A stretch of 64,000 bases of DNA, taken from Nocardiopsis dassonvillei subsp. dassonvillei DSM 43111 (GTDB lineage Bacteria; Actinomycetota; Actinomycetes; Streptosporangiales; Streptosporangiaceae). Below the pieces are notes generated by a model. The model was not told where the DNA came from, ran no database searches, and was given only the letters and a program-made list of their open reading frames with translations. The stretch lies in the NCBI RefSeq assembly GCF_000092985.1, contig NC_014211.1, positions 682,001-746,000 of the forward strand, in the 5' to 3' direction. The position numbers were made by a program, and so were the translations under genes. Shown in pieces: positions 57,114 through 64,000 of the stretch (position 1 is the stretch's first letter; every line of letters starts with the position of its first letter).

Positions 57114-59048
57114 ATGGACGTCCCTGAGAGCGGGGCCGCCGGATCCGGCGCCCCCAACCCGGCCGACGGGTTCCCCGCCGCCACACACGAGCGGTGGCGC
57201 GAACTCGTGGCGGGGGTACTGCGCAAGAGCGGTGTCCCCGAGGACCGGCTCGCCGACACACCCGAGTCGGCACTGGCCACGCACACCTACGACGGGTTCG
57301 ACATCGAACCCCTCTACACCGGCGACCCCCCGGCCGCCGACCCCGGCTTCCCGGGGCTGCCCCCCTTCACCCGGGGCCACCGGCCCGGCGGGTCGGTCCC
57401 CGAGGGCTGGGACATCCGCGCCCGCCACACCGACGCCGACCCGGACGTCCTGCGGCGGCGCCTGCACGCCGACCTCATGAACGGCGTCAGCTCGCTGTGG
57501 ATCGCCGTCGGCGGCACCGGCCTGCCCGTCTCCGCGCTCGGCCGGGCCCTCGGCGACGTCCACCTCGACCTCGCGCCCGTGGTCCTGGACGCCGGGGCCG
57601 ACCACGCCGACGCCGCCACCGCGCTGCTCGACGCCCACGCCGACGCGGGCGTCCCCGACGGCCGGATCATCTCCCACCTGGGCATCGACCCCCTCGGCAC
57701 CGCGGCCCTGGCCGGCGAGCGCCCCGACGTCATGGACCCCGCCCGCCTGGCCGCGGAGCTGGCCCGCGGGCGCCCCGGCCTGGGGCTGTTCGTGGCCGAC
57801 GGCCGCCTCGTGCACAACGCGGGCGGCTCCGACGCCCAGGAACTCGGCTTCGCCGTCGCCGCGGGGACCGCCTACCTGCGCGCCCTGCACGCCGCCGGGA
57901 TGGACCTGCCCGACGCCGCGCGGCGCATCGAGTTCCGCCTGGCCGCGAACGCCGACCAGTTCGGCGTCATCGCCAAGCTGCGCGCCGTCCGCGCCATGTG
58001 GGACCAGGTCCTCGACGCCAGCGGGGTGCCCGCCGACCAGCGCGCCATGCGCCTGCACGCCGCCACCTCCGAGGCGATGATGACCCGGCGCGACCCCCAC
58101 GTGAACATGCTGCGCACGACCGTGGCCTGCTTCGCCGCCGGGGTCGGGGGAGCCGACGCGGTCACCGTCGCCCCCTTCGACTCCGCCGTGGGCCTGCCCG
58201 ACGACTTCGCCCGCCGCATCGCCCGCAACACCCAGTCCCTGCTCATCGAGGAGTCCCACCTGGCGCGGGTCGTCGACCCCGCCGGAGGCTCCTTCTACGT
58301 CGAGGCGCTCACCCGCGACCTGTACCGGGCGGGCTGGGCGTTCTTCCGGGAACTGGAGGCCGAGGGCGGGGCCGCCGAGGCCGTCGAGCACGGCCTGCTG
58401 CGCGAGCGCGTGGACGCGGTGTGGACGCGCCGCCGCCTCGACCTCGCCCACCGGCGCTCCCCGCTCACCGGCGTCAGCGAGTTCCCCAACGCGGACGAGG
58501 TCCCGCTGGTGCGGCCCGCCGACCCCTCGCGGCCGCCGGCCCCGGTCCCCGGCGGCTTCCCGGTGCGCCGCTACGCCGACGACTACGAGGCGCTGCGCGA
58601 CCGCAGCGACGCCCGCGCGGGCGACACCGGCCGAAGGCCCACCGCCTTCCTGGCCACGCTGGGCCCGGTCGCCGCGCACACGGCCCGCGCGTCCTTCGCG
58701 GCCAACCTGCTCGCCGCGGGCGGCGTCGCCTCCCACGAACCCGGCCCGCTCGACGGCGCCGCCGCCGTCGCGGAGGCGTTCGCCGCCTCGGGCAGCCGCG
58801 TCGCCGTGCTCTGCTCCTCCGACGCGGTCTACGCCGAGCAGGCCGAGGACGCCGCGCGGGCGCTCAGGCGCGCGGGGGCCCTGCGGATCCTGCTCGCGGG
58901 CGCGCCCGACGACTCCTACCGCGAAGCCGGGGTCGACGCCTTCGCCCACCGGGGGTGCGACGCCGTCGCCCTCCTCACCGACCTGGTCGACGTCCTGCTC
59001 ACCGATCCGCCGGCACCGTCCGCCACTGCCGAGGGGGCGCACGCATGA
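57114..59048 (+). CDS. mutA: Methylmalonyl-CoA mutase, small (beta) subunit
   Basis: This 644-residue protein is homologous to the large subunit but catalytically inactive, as known for MutA. It has the TIM-barrel part (DGFDIEPLYTGD, HLGIDPLGT, ARRIEFRLAANADQFGVIAKLRAVRAMW, MMTRRDPHVNMLRTTVACFAAGVGGADAVTVAPFD) and a C-terminal B12-like fold without the cobalamin His motif. With MutB it interconverts methylmalonyl-CoA and succinyl-CoA in propionate metabolism. The start codon lies next to a -10-like TACCAT, so the transcript may be leaderless. The stop overlaps mutB by 4 nt. Confidence 0.95.
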   Translation: MDVPESGAAGSGAPNPADGFPAATHERWRELVAGVLRKSGVPEDRLADTPESALATHTYDGFDIEPLYTGDPPAADPGFPGLPPFTRGHRPGGSVPEGWDIRARHTDADPDVLRRRLHADLMNGVSSLWIAVGGTGLPVSALGRALGDVHLDLAPVVLDAGADHADAATALLDAHADAGVPDGRIISHLGIDPLGTAALAGERPDVMDPARLAAELARGRPGLGLFVADGRLVHNAGGSDAQELGFAVAAGTAYLRALHAAGMDLPDAARRIEFRLAANADQFGVIAKLRAVRAMWDQVLDASGVPADQRAMRLHAATSEAMMTRRDPHVNMLRTTVACFAAGVGGADAVTVAPFDSAVGLPDDFARRIARNTQSLLIEESHLARVVDPAGGSFYVEALTRDLYRAGWAFFRELEAEGGAAEAVEHGLLRERVDAVWTRRRLDLAHRRSPLTGVSEFPNADEVPLVRPADPSRPPAPVPGGFPVRRYADDYEALRDRSDARAGDTGRRPTAFLATLGPVAAHTARASFAANLLAAGGVASHEPGPLDGAAAVAEAFAASGSRVAVLCSSDAVYAEQAEDAARALRRAGALRILLAGAPDDSYREAGVDAFAHRGCDAVALLTDLVDVLLTDPPAPSATAEGAHA

Positions 59049-61261
59049 TCCCCGACTTCTCCGACGTCCCGCCGCGGCTCCCCGCCTTCTCGGGTGACAC
59101 CGCCTCCGGACACGCCGCCTGGCAGAGAGCGCTGGAGGCCGGCACCGGCAAGGCCGCCGACGCCCTGGAGTGGGAGACCCCCGAGGGCATCGGCGTCAAG
59201 CCGCTGTACACCCCCGCCGACCGCGCGGGCCTGGACTTCGTGGACGGGCTGCCCGGCATCCCGCCCTACCTGCGCGGGCCCTACCCGACCATGTACGTCA
59301 ACCAGCCGTGGACCATCCGCCAGTACGCCGGGTTCTCCACCGCCGAGGAGTCCAACGCCTTCTACCGGCGCAACCTGGCCGCCGGGCAGAAGGGCCTGTC
59401 GGTCGCCTTCGACCTGGCGACCCACCGCGGCTACGACTCCGACCACCCCCGGGTGGCGGGCGACGTCGGCATGGCGGGCGTGGCGATCGACTCCATCTAC
59501 GACATGCGCCAGCTGTTCGACGGGATCCCGCTGGACAGGATGAGCGTGTCCATGACCATGAACGGCGCGGTGCTGCCGGTCCTGGCGCTCTACATCGTGG
59601 CCGCCGAGGAGCAGGGCGTCCCGCCGGAGAAGCTGTCGGGGACCATCCAGAACGACATCCTCAAGGAGTTCATGGTCCGCAACACCTACATCTACCCGCC
59701 GCGGCCGTCGATGCGGATCATCTCCGACATCTTCGCCTACACCTCGCAGCGGATGCCGCGCTTCAACTCCATCTCCATCTCCGGCTACCACATGCAGGAG
59801 GCCGGGGCCACGGCCGACCTGGAGCTGGCCTACACCCTGGCCGACGGCGTGGAGTACATCCGCGCCGGTCAGCGCTCCGGGCTGGACGTGGACGCGTTCG
59901 CGCCGCGCCTGTCGTTCTTCTGGGCGATCGGCATGAACTTCTTCATGGAGGTCGCCAAGCTCCGCGCCGCCCGCCTGCTCTGGGCGCGCCTGGTCAGGGA
60001 CCTGGGCGCGACCAGGGACAAGTCGCTGAGCCTGCGCACCCACTCCCAGACCTCGGGGTGGTCGCTCACCGCCCAGGACGTGTTCAACAACGTGGCCCGC
60101 ACGTGCGTGGAGGCGATGGCCGCCACTCAGGGGCACACCCAATCGCTGCACACCAACGCCCTGGACGAGGCGCTGGCCCTGCCCACCGACTTCTCCGCGC
60201 GCATCGCCCGCAACACCCAGCTGCTGCTCCAGCAGGAGTCGGGCACCACCCGCGTCGTGGACCCCTGGGGCGGCAGCTACTACGTGGAGCGCCTCACCCA
60301 GGAGCTGGCGGCCAAGGCCTGGGAGCACATCCGGGAGGTGGAGAAGGCGGGCGGCATGGCCGCCGCGATCGACGCCGGGCTGCCCAAGATGCGCATCGAG
60401 GAGGCCGCCGCCCGCACCCAGGCGCGCATCGACTCGGGCCGCCAGCCGGTGATCGGCGTCAACAAGTACCGCCCCGACACCGCGGACGAGATCGAGGTCC
60501 TCAAGGTCGACAACTCCCGGGTGCGCGCCCAGCAGCTGGAGAAGCTGCGCCGCCTGCGCGAGGAGCGCGACGAGGGCCGGGTGCGCGCCGCGCTCGACGC
60601 GCTCACCGCGGCCGCCGGGGGCGGGTCCCGGGCGGACGAGGCCCTGACCGGCAACCTCCTGGCGGCGGCGGTCGACGCGGCCCGCGCCAAGGCCACCGTG
60701 GGCGAGATCTCCGACGCCATGGAGAGGGTCTTCGGCCGCCACTCCGGGCAGATCCGTACGATTCAGGGTGTGTACAGGGACGAGGCGGCGGGCAGCGCCG
60801 ACGCGGCCGACCTCATGGAGCGCGTGACCCGCCGGGTGGAGGAGTTCACCGAGGACGAGGGCCGCCGACCCCGCATCCTGGTGGCCAAGATGGGCCAGGA
60901 CGGCCACGACCGGGGCCAGAAGGTGATCGCGACCGCCTTCGCCGACCTGGGCTTCGACGTGGACGTCGGCCCGCTGTTCCAGACCCCGGCCGAGGTCGCC
61001 GCGCAGGCCGTGGAGGCCGACGTGCACGTGGTCGGGGTGTCCTCCCTGGCCGCGGGGCACCTGACCCTGGTGCCCGCGCTGCGCGAGGAGCTGGCCCGGC
61101 TGGACCGCGGGGACATCATGATCGTGGTGGGCGGGGTCATCCCCCCGGCGGACTTCGCGCCGCTGCGGGAGGCGGGCGCGTCGGCGATCTTCCCGCCGGG
61201 GACGGTCATCGCCGAGGCCGCCGTCGACCTGCTCGACCAGCTGGAGGAACGGCTGGGGTAG
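59045..61261 (+). CDS. mutB: Methylmalonyl-CoA mutase, large (alpha) subunit
   Basis: This 738-residue adenosylcobalamin enzyme has the substrate-binding barrel (PGIPPYLRGPYPTMYVNQPWTIRQYAGFSTAEESN, FDLATHRGYDSDHPRVAGDVGMAGVAID) and the C-terminal B12 domain with MGQDGHDRG (His about 621 as lower axial ligand) and GVSSLAAGHLTLVP. It converts (R)-methylmalonyl-CoA to succinyl-CoA. It is translationally coupled to mutA (ATGA). It links propionyl-CoA from odd-chain fatty acids, Val/Ile or cholesterol-like compounds to the TCA cycle, and supplies methylmalonyl-CoA for polyketides. Confidence 0.97.
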   Translation: MIPDFSDVPPRLPAFSGDTASGHAAWQRALEAGTGKAADALEWETPEGIGVKPLYTPADRAGLDFVDGLPGIPPYLRGPYPTMYVNQPWTIRQYAGFSTAEESNAFYRRNLAAGQKGLSVAFDLATHRGYDSDHPRVAGDVGMAGVAIDSIYDMRQLFDGIPLDRMSVSMTMNGAVLPVLALYIVAAEEQGVPPEKLSGTIQNDILKEFMVRNTYIYPPRPSMRIISDIFAYTSQRMPRFNSISISGYHMQEAGATADLELAYTLADGVEYIRAGQRSGLDVDAFAPRLSFFWAIGMNFFMEVAKLRAARLLWARLVRDLGATRDKSLSLRTHSQTSGWSLTAQDVFNNVARTCVEAMAATQGHTQSLHTNALDEALALPTDFSARIARNTQLLLQQESGTTRVVDPWGGSYYVERLTQELAAKAWEHIREVEKAGGMAAAIDAGLPKMRIEEAAARTQARIDSGRQPVIGVNKYRPDTADEIEVLKVDNSRVRAQQLEKLRRLREERDEGRVRAALDALTAAAGGGSRADEALTGNLLAAAVDAARAKATVGEISDAMERVFGRHSGQIRTIQGVYRDEAAGSADAADLMERVTRRVEEFTEDEGRRPRILVAKMGQDGHDRGQKVIATAFADLGFDVDVGPLFQTPAEVAAQAVEADVHVVGVSSLAAGHLTLVPALREELARLDRGDIMIVVGGVIPPADFAPLREAGASAIFPPGTVIAEAAVDLLDQLEERLG

Positions 61262-61522
61262 GGGAGGCGCGAGGGGTGCCCGCGGGGTCGGCCGCCCCGG
61301 CGGCGCGGGCACGCGGCGGACGGGGCGGACGAGTGCGCGGCGGACCGGGGCGCGGCGTGTGTGGGCGCGGTAGCGGAGGGCGCGTCGGCGGAGGAGCGCT
61401 GCGGACCGCGACGCGGCGGAGGGAAACCGCGTCCGTGGAGGACGCGGCGGGCGAGGGCCCGGCGGGGGCAGGACCAGCCGGGCCGGGACGCGGCCCCCGG
61501 GGCCGGGAAGAGGGAGGCAGGC

Positions 61523-62641
61523 GTGGCGGAGCAGGGTTCCGTGCCGGGCGCGCGGCGTTCGGGGCGGCGCCGCCCGGTGGACGTGGACGCCCTCGCCGAG
61601 GGGGTCCTGGCCGGGCACCGGCCCACCCTCGCGCGGGCGATCACCCTCGTGGAGTCCCGCCGCCCGGACCACGCGCGCGCCGCGCAGGAACTGCTGGTGC
61701 GGCTGCTGCCGCACACCGGCGGGGCCCGCCGGGTGGGGATCACCGGGGTCCCCGGCGTCGGCAAGTCCACGTTCGTCGACGCGCTGGGCACCCGGCTGAC
61801 CAAGGCCGGGCACCGGGTGGCGGTGCTGGCCGTGGACCCCTCCTCCACGCGCACCGGAGGCAGCATCCTGGGTGACAAGACCCGGATGGAGCGCCTGGCG
61901 GTGGACCCCGACGCGTTCATCCGGCCCTCGCCCACGGCGGGGACCCTGGGCGGCGTCGCCCGGGCCACGCGGGAGACCATGCTGCTCATGGAGGCGGCCG
62001 GGTTCGACGTGGTCCTGGTGGAGACGGTGGGCGTCGGCCAGTCCGAGGTCGCGGTCGCCGCCATGGTGGACTGCTTCTGCTTCCTCACGCTGGCCCGCAC
62101 GGGCGACCAGCTCCAGGGCATCAAGAAGGGCGTGCTGGAGCTGGTGGACGTGGTCGCCGTCAACAAGGCCGACGGACCGCACGCCGACGACGCGCGCAAG
62201 GCGGCCCGCGAGCTGTCGCGGGCGCTGCGGCTGCTCCAGCCGGTGCACCCGGACTGGCGTCCGCCGGTACTCACGTGCAGCGGTCTGACCGGCGACGGGC
62301 TCGACGAGGTGTGGGACGCCGTGACCCGGCACCGCGCGGTGCTGGAGAGCGACGGCGCGCTGGCCGAGCGCCGCAGCCGCCAGGGGGTCAGCTGGATGTG
62401 GGACCAGGTCCGCGACCAGCTCATGGACGCGTTCCTGCGCGATCCCCGGGTGGCCTCGCTCCTGCCCGGGACGGAGGAGCGGGTGCGGTCGGGGGAGACC
62501 ACGGCGACCCTCGCCGCGCGCACGCTGCTGGACTCCTTCACCCGGGGCCGCGGGGTCCGTCCGACGGGTGAACCCGGAGGCGGCGCGGGGCCGGAGCGCG
62601 GCACGGAGCCCTCCCGGGAGCCGGGTTCGTCCGACGGGTGA
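61523..62641 (+). CDS. meaB: MeaB-type G-protein chaperone of methylmalonyl-CoA mutase
   Basis: This 372-residue G3E-family GTPase has Walker A GVPGVGKST (75-83), the base-binding VNKAD (about 213), the switch region VETVGVGQSEVAVAAMVDCF, and the C-terminal dimerisation part. MeaB protects and reloads the mutase with adenosylcobalamin. GTG 61523 is chosen because GGGAGG lies upstream; the frame is open further 5' but reads as Arg-rich noise. It lies 261 nt after mutB. The C-terminal tail is Gly/Pro-rich and overlaps a repeated DNA element. Confidence 0.93.
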   Translation: MAEQGSVPGARRSGRRRPVDVDALAEGVLAGHRPTLARAITLVESRRPDHARAAQELLVRLLPHTGGARRVGITGVPGVGKSTFVDALGTRLTKAGHRVAVLAVDPSSTRTGGSILGDKTRMERLAVDPDAFIRPSPTAGTLGGVARATRETMLLMEAAGFDVVLVETVGVGQSEVAVAAMVDCFCFLTLARTGDQLQGIKKGVLELVDVVAVNKADGPHADDARKAARELSRALRLLQPVHPDWRPPVLTCSGLTGDGLDEVWDAVTRHRAVLESDGALAERRSRQGVSWMWDQVRDQLMDAFLRDPRVASLLPGTEERVRSGETTATLAARTLLDSFTRGRGVRPTGEPGGGAGPERGTEPSREPGSSDG

Positions 62642-62716
62642 ACGCCGGGGAGGCGCGGTGCCGGGGCGCCGTCCGCCTCCCCCGGCCGGGACGCGGGTTT
62701 CGTCCATCGGGTGAAC
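62557..62716. repeat. Three imperfect direct repeats over the meaB stop codon
   Basis: The element (G)TCCGTCC-GACGGGTGAAC or a close variant occurs at about 62555-62573, 62624-62643 and 62695-62716, spaced about 70-72 nt. The second copy includes the meaB stop. CGGGTGAA in each copy is the reverse complement of TTCACCCG at 62537-62544. The arrangement could form alternative hairpins. Confidence 0.6.
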
Positions 62717-63060
62717 GTCCCGTGACGGCGGCGCCGCCGTGCAGCGTTGCCCGGGTGTCCATGGCACATCCCATGTCATGAAATGTCCCGGGGACAACGG
62801 TAGATAACGGGCGCTCACCGCCGAGTTCGTGCCCAGGAGGCGAAAATTTCTTCCGGTATGCCATTCCCGAACGGGCGGTTCGCTTATACCGTGTGTGTCC
62901 AACGACTTACCAGGCTCGCGGACGTACCATACGCTCCCCCCTGACGTCGGACCGGCTCTGTGGGAGTGGCGCCGGTCCGGGTGGGCGTGGTCCGCCGGTC
63001 TGCGTATGGTTAAGCGAAGGGACCCCTCACCATCTCAACGTGGGGCCGGGAGGAGTGAAC
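62642..63060. other. Intergenic region upstream of the STAS gene
   Basis: About 420 nt hold the last repeat copy, a lower-G+C stretch around 62770-62900 with TATACC (62885-62890) as one possible -10 and TATGGT (63005-63010) as another for the STAS gene, and GGGAGGA at the right end as ribosome site. No gene is supported. Confidence 0.4.
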
Positions 63061-63432
63061 GTGCACAGGCTTGGGCTGAGCACGCGGGTGGAGAGCCGCA
63101 GTGTCATCGTCGCGATCGAGGGAGAACTCGACATCGCGACCGCCGCCGACCTCCAGGAACACATCCAGTCCGCCGTCGAGGACCACGGTCCTTGGCTGAT
63201 CCTGGACCTGTCCGCTCTGGACTTCATGGACTCCAGCGGTCTGAACGTCATCATCAACGCCTACAGAACCGTCCGTGAACTGGGCGGATCACTGGCGCTG
63301 GCCGCTCTGAACGAACGCGTCACCAAGGTCGTCCGCCTGGTCGGCCTGCACCGCCAGGTCCCGGTCCACCAGACCGTGGCCACCGCCGTCGCCGCCATGG
63401 AGGCACTGGAGGCCAAGCGCCAGGCCGGATAG
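63061..63432 (+). CDS. STAS-domain anti-sigma factor antagonist
   Basis: This 123-residue single STAS domain has VIVAIEGELDIATAADLQEHI, LILDLSALDFMDSSGLNVIINAYR (phosphorylatable Ser58 or Ser59) and the helix GGSLALAALNERVTKVVRLVGL. Unphosphorylated protein would bind an anti-sigma kinase of the RsbW/SpoIIAB type and release a sigma factor. The start GTG 63061 has GGAGG at 7-nt spacing; GTG 63055 would be too close to that site. No partner anti-sigma or sigma gene lies beside it. It is followed closely by a methyltransferase gene. Confidence 0.93.
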   Translation: MHRLGLSTRVESRSVIVAIEGELDIATAADLQEHIQSAVEDHGPWLILDLSALDFMDSSGLNVIINAYRTVRELGGSLALAALNERVTKVVRLVGLHRQVPVHQTVATAVAAMEALEAKRQAG

Positions 63433-63443
63433 CCTCCGGGCGT

Positions 63444-64000
63444 ATGGGTCCAGTCCTTCCCCCGAGTCCCGTGGACATCTCCTGGGACCACAACAGCCAC
63501 TACCACGAACACCTCCTCCGCCACGTGCCCCCGCACTGCACCCGAGCGCTCGACGTCGGGTGCGGCGGCGGTAGGTTCGCCAGGGTCCTGGCCTCCCGCG
63601 GGATCGCCGTCGACGCGATCGACCCCGAACCGCGGATGGTCTCCATGGCCCGCGAACGCACGCCCGCCCGGTTGCCGGTCCACTACCGCGTGGCCGCGCT
63701 GGAGGAGACGGAGCCGCCTCCCGGGGGGTACGGGTTCGTCAGCTCGATCGCCAGCGTCCACCACATGCCGTTCGGGCCCTCGCTCGAACGGATGGCCGCC
63801 GCCCTCGCCCCCGGCGGCACGCTGGCCGTCCTCGGCCTGTACGCCGAGAGGGGCGCCGCCGACGTCGCGACCGGCCTGGCCGCACTGGGCCCGCAGTGGG
63901 TGGTCGGCGCCGGTCTGCGGCTGGGCCGCGCGCTCACCGGCACGCCGAACCCGCACGAGGTGGGACCCACCGCCGAGATGCCGGTGCGCGACCCGGAGAT
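63444..64000 (+). CDS. SAM-dependent methyltransferase, cut by the window end
   Basis: From ATG 63444 the frame stays open to the window edge, 185 codons. It starts MGPVLPPSPVDISWDHNSHY and has motif I ALDVGCGGGRFARVLA, AIDPEPRMVSMARER as strand 2, FVSSIASVHHMPF as the motif IV region and LAPGGTLAVLGLY as motif VI-like. This is a normal class I methyltransferase, with about 60-80 residues still missing at the C-terminus. It starts 11 nt after the STAS stop, so the two are probably co-transcribed. The substrate is unknown. Confidence 0.85.
   Translation, partial: MGPVLPPSPVDISWDHNSHYHEHLLRHVPPHCTRALDVGCGGGRFARVLASRGIAVDAIDPEPRMVSMARERTPARLPVHYRVAALEETEPPPGGYGFVSSIASVHHMPFGPSLERMAAALAPGGTLAVLGLYAERGAADVATGLAALGPQWVVGAGLRLGRALTGTPNPHEVGPTAEMPVRDPE

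Noticed and set aside
58916..62902. Long minus-strand frame opposite mutB and meaB
   Set aside because: Antisense shadow of well-recognised genes; no domain or start signal.

Overview
The window is very G+C-rich DNA with strong third-position GC bias, frequent GTG/TTG starts and tightly overlapping operons. It carries MoxR/DUF58 operons, SCO6880-, DUF6412- and DUF4913-type proteins and SapA-like secreted proteins. This points to a filamentous actinomycete chromosome; a Nocardiopsis-like member of the Streptosporangiales is my best guess, which is inference. No rRNA, tRNA or CRISPR array was seen.

Layout. 1-5000: a TetR regulator divergent from a window-edge gene, a methyltransferase, RidA, a D-aminoacylase-like amidohydrolase and a PfkB sugar kinase. 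5000-17200: membrane and secreted genes (DUF6412, a YidC/Oxa1-like insertase, a SOD-like lipoprotein), DUF3291 with a Cys-containing winged-helix regulator, a TPR-like protein next to a frameshifted gene, a YigZ-family protein, a lipoprotein and a large membrane pseudokinase with a fibronectin III domain. 17500-20035: small membrane/coiled-coil proteins of unknown function, one apparently split by a frameshift. 20097-23905: NAD+ synthetase (nadE) and a divergent amino acid:cation symporter.

24001-41669 is the most unusual block. It is a type IV secretion-like locus in two divergent arms around a lower-G+C, inverted-repeat-bearing spacer. The left arm holds a P-loop protein, two tandem VirB2-like proteins, a Cys-rich membrane protein, a VirB6-like protein, an SCO6880-family protein, a separate VirB4-like ATPase, a VirD4/TraG ATPase and seven uncharacterised proteins. 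The right arm holds a VirB8/TcpC-like candidate, a lytic transglycosylase-NlpC/P60 enzyme and a Gly-rich hydrophobic protein. No relaxase, integrase or attachment site is visible, so it may be a resident secretion or DNA-transfer machine rather than a complete mobile element.

41862-55046: a MoxR - DUF58 - transglutaminase-like - pseudokinase operon, then a SapA-like protein with a FN3/propeller membrane protein, then a canonical Ser/Thr kinase, a second SapA-like protein and a sulfotransferase. The transglutaminase-like protein has lost its Cys-His-Asp triad, and two of the window's three kinase-like membrane proteins have lost the catalytic Asp. This suggests a surface or developmental signalling locus built on binding rather than catalysis.

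55142-64000: a frameshifted DUF4184 gene, a lipoprotein, methylmalonyl-CoA mutase (mutA, mutB) with its chaperone meaB (propionyl-CoA to succinyl-CoA metabolism), a STAS anti-anti-sigma protein and a methyltransferase cut by the window end. Three genes (10327-10918, 18559-19475, 55142-55922) look broken by single-base indels in short homopolymers, so sequencing error must be excluded before calling them pseudogenes.
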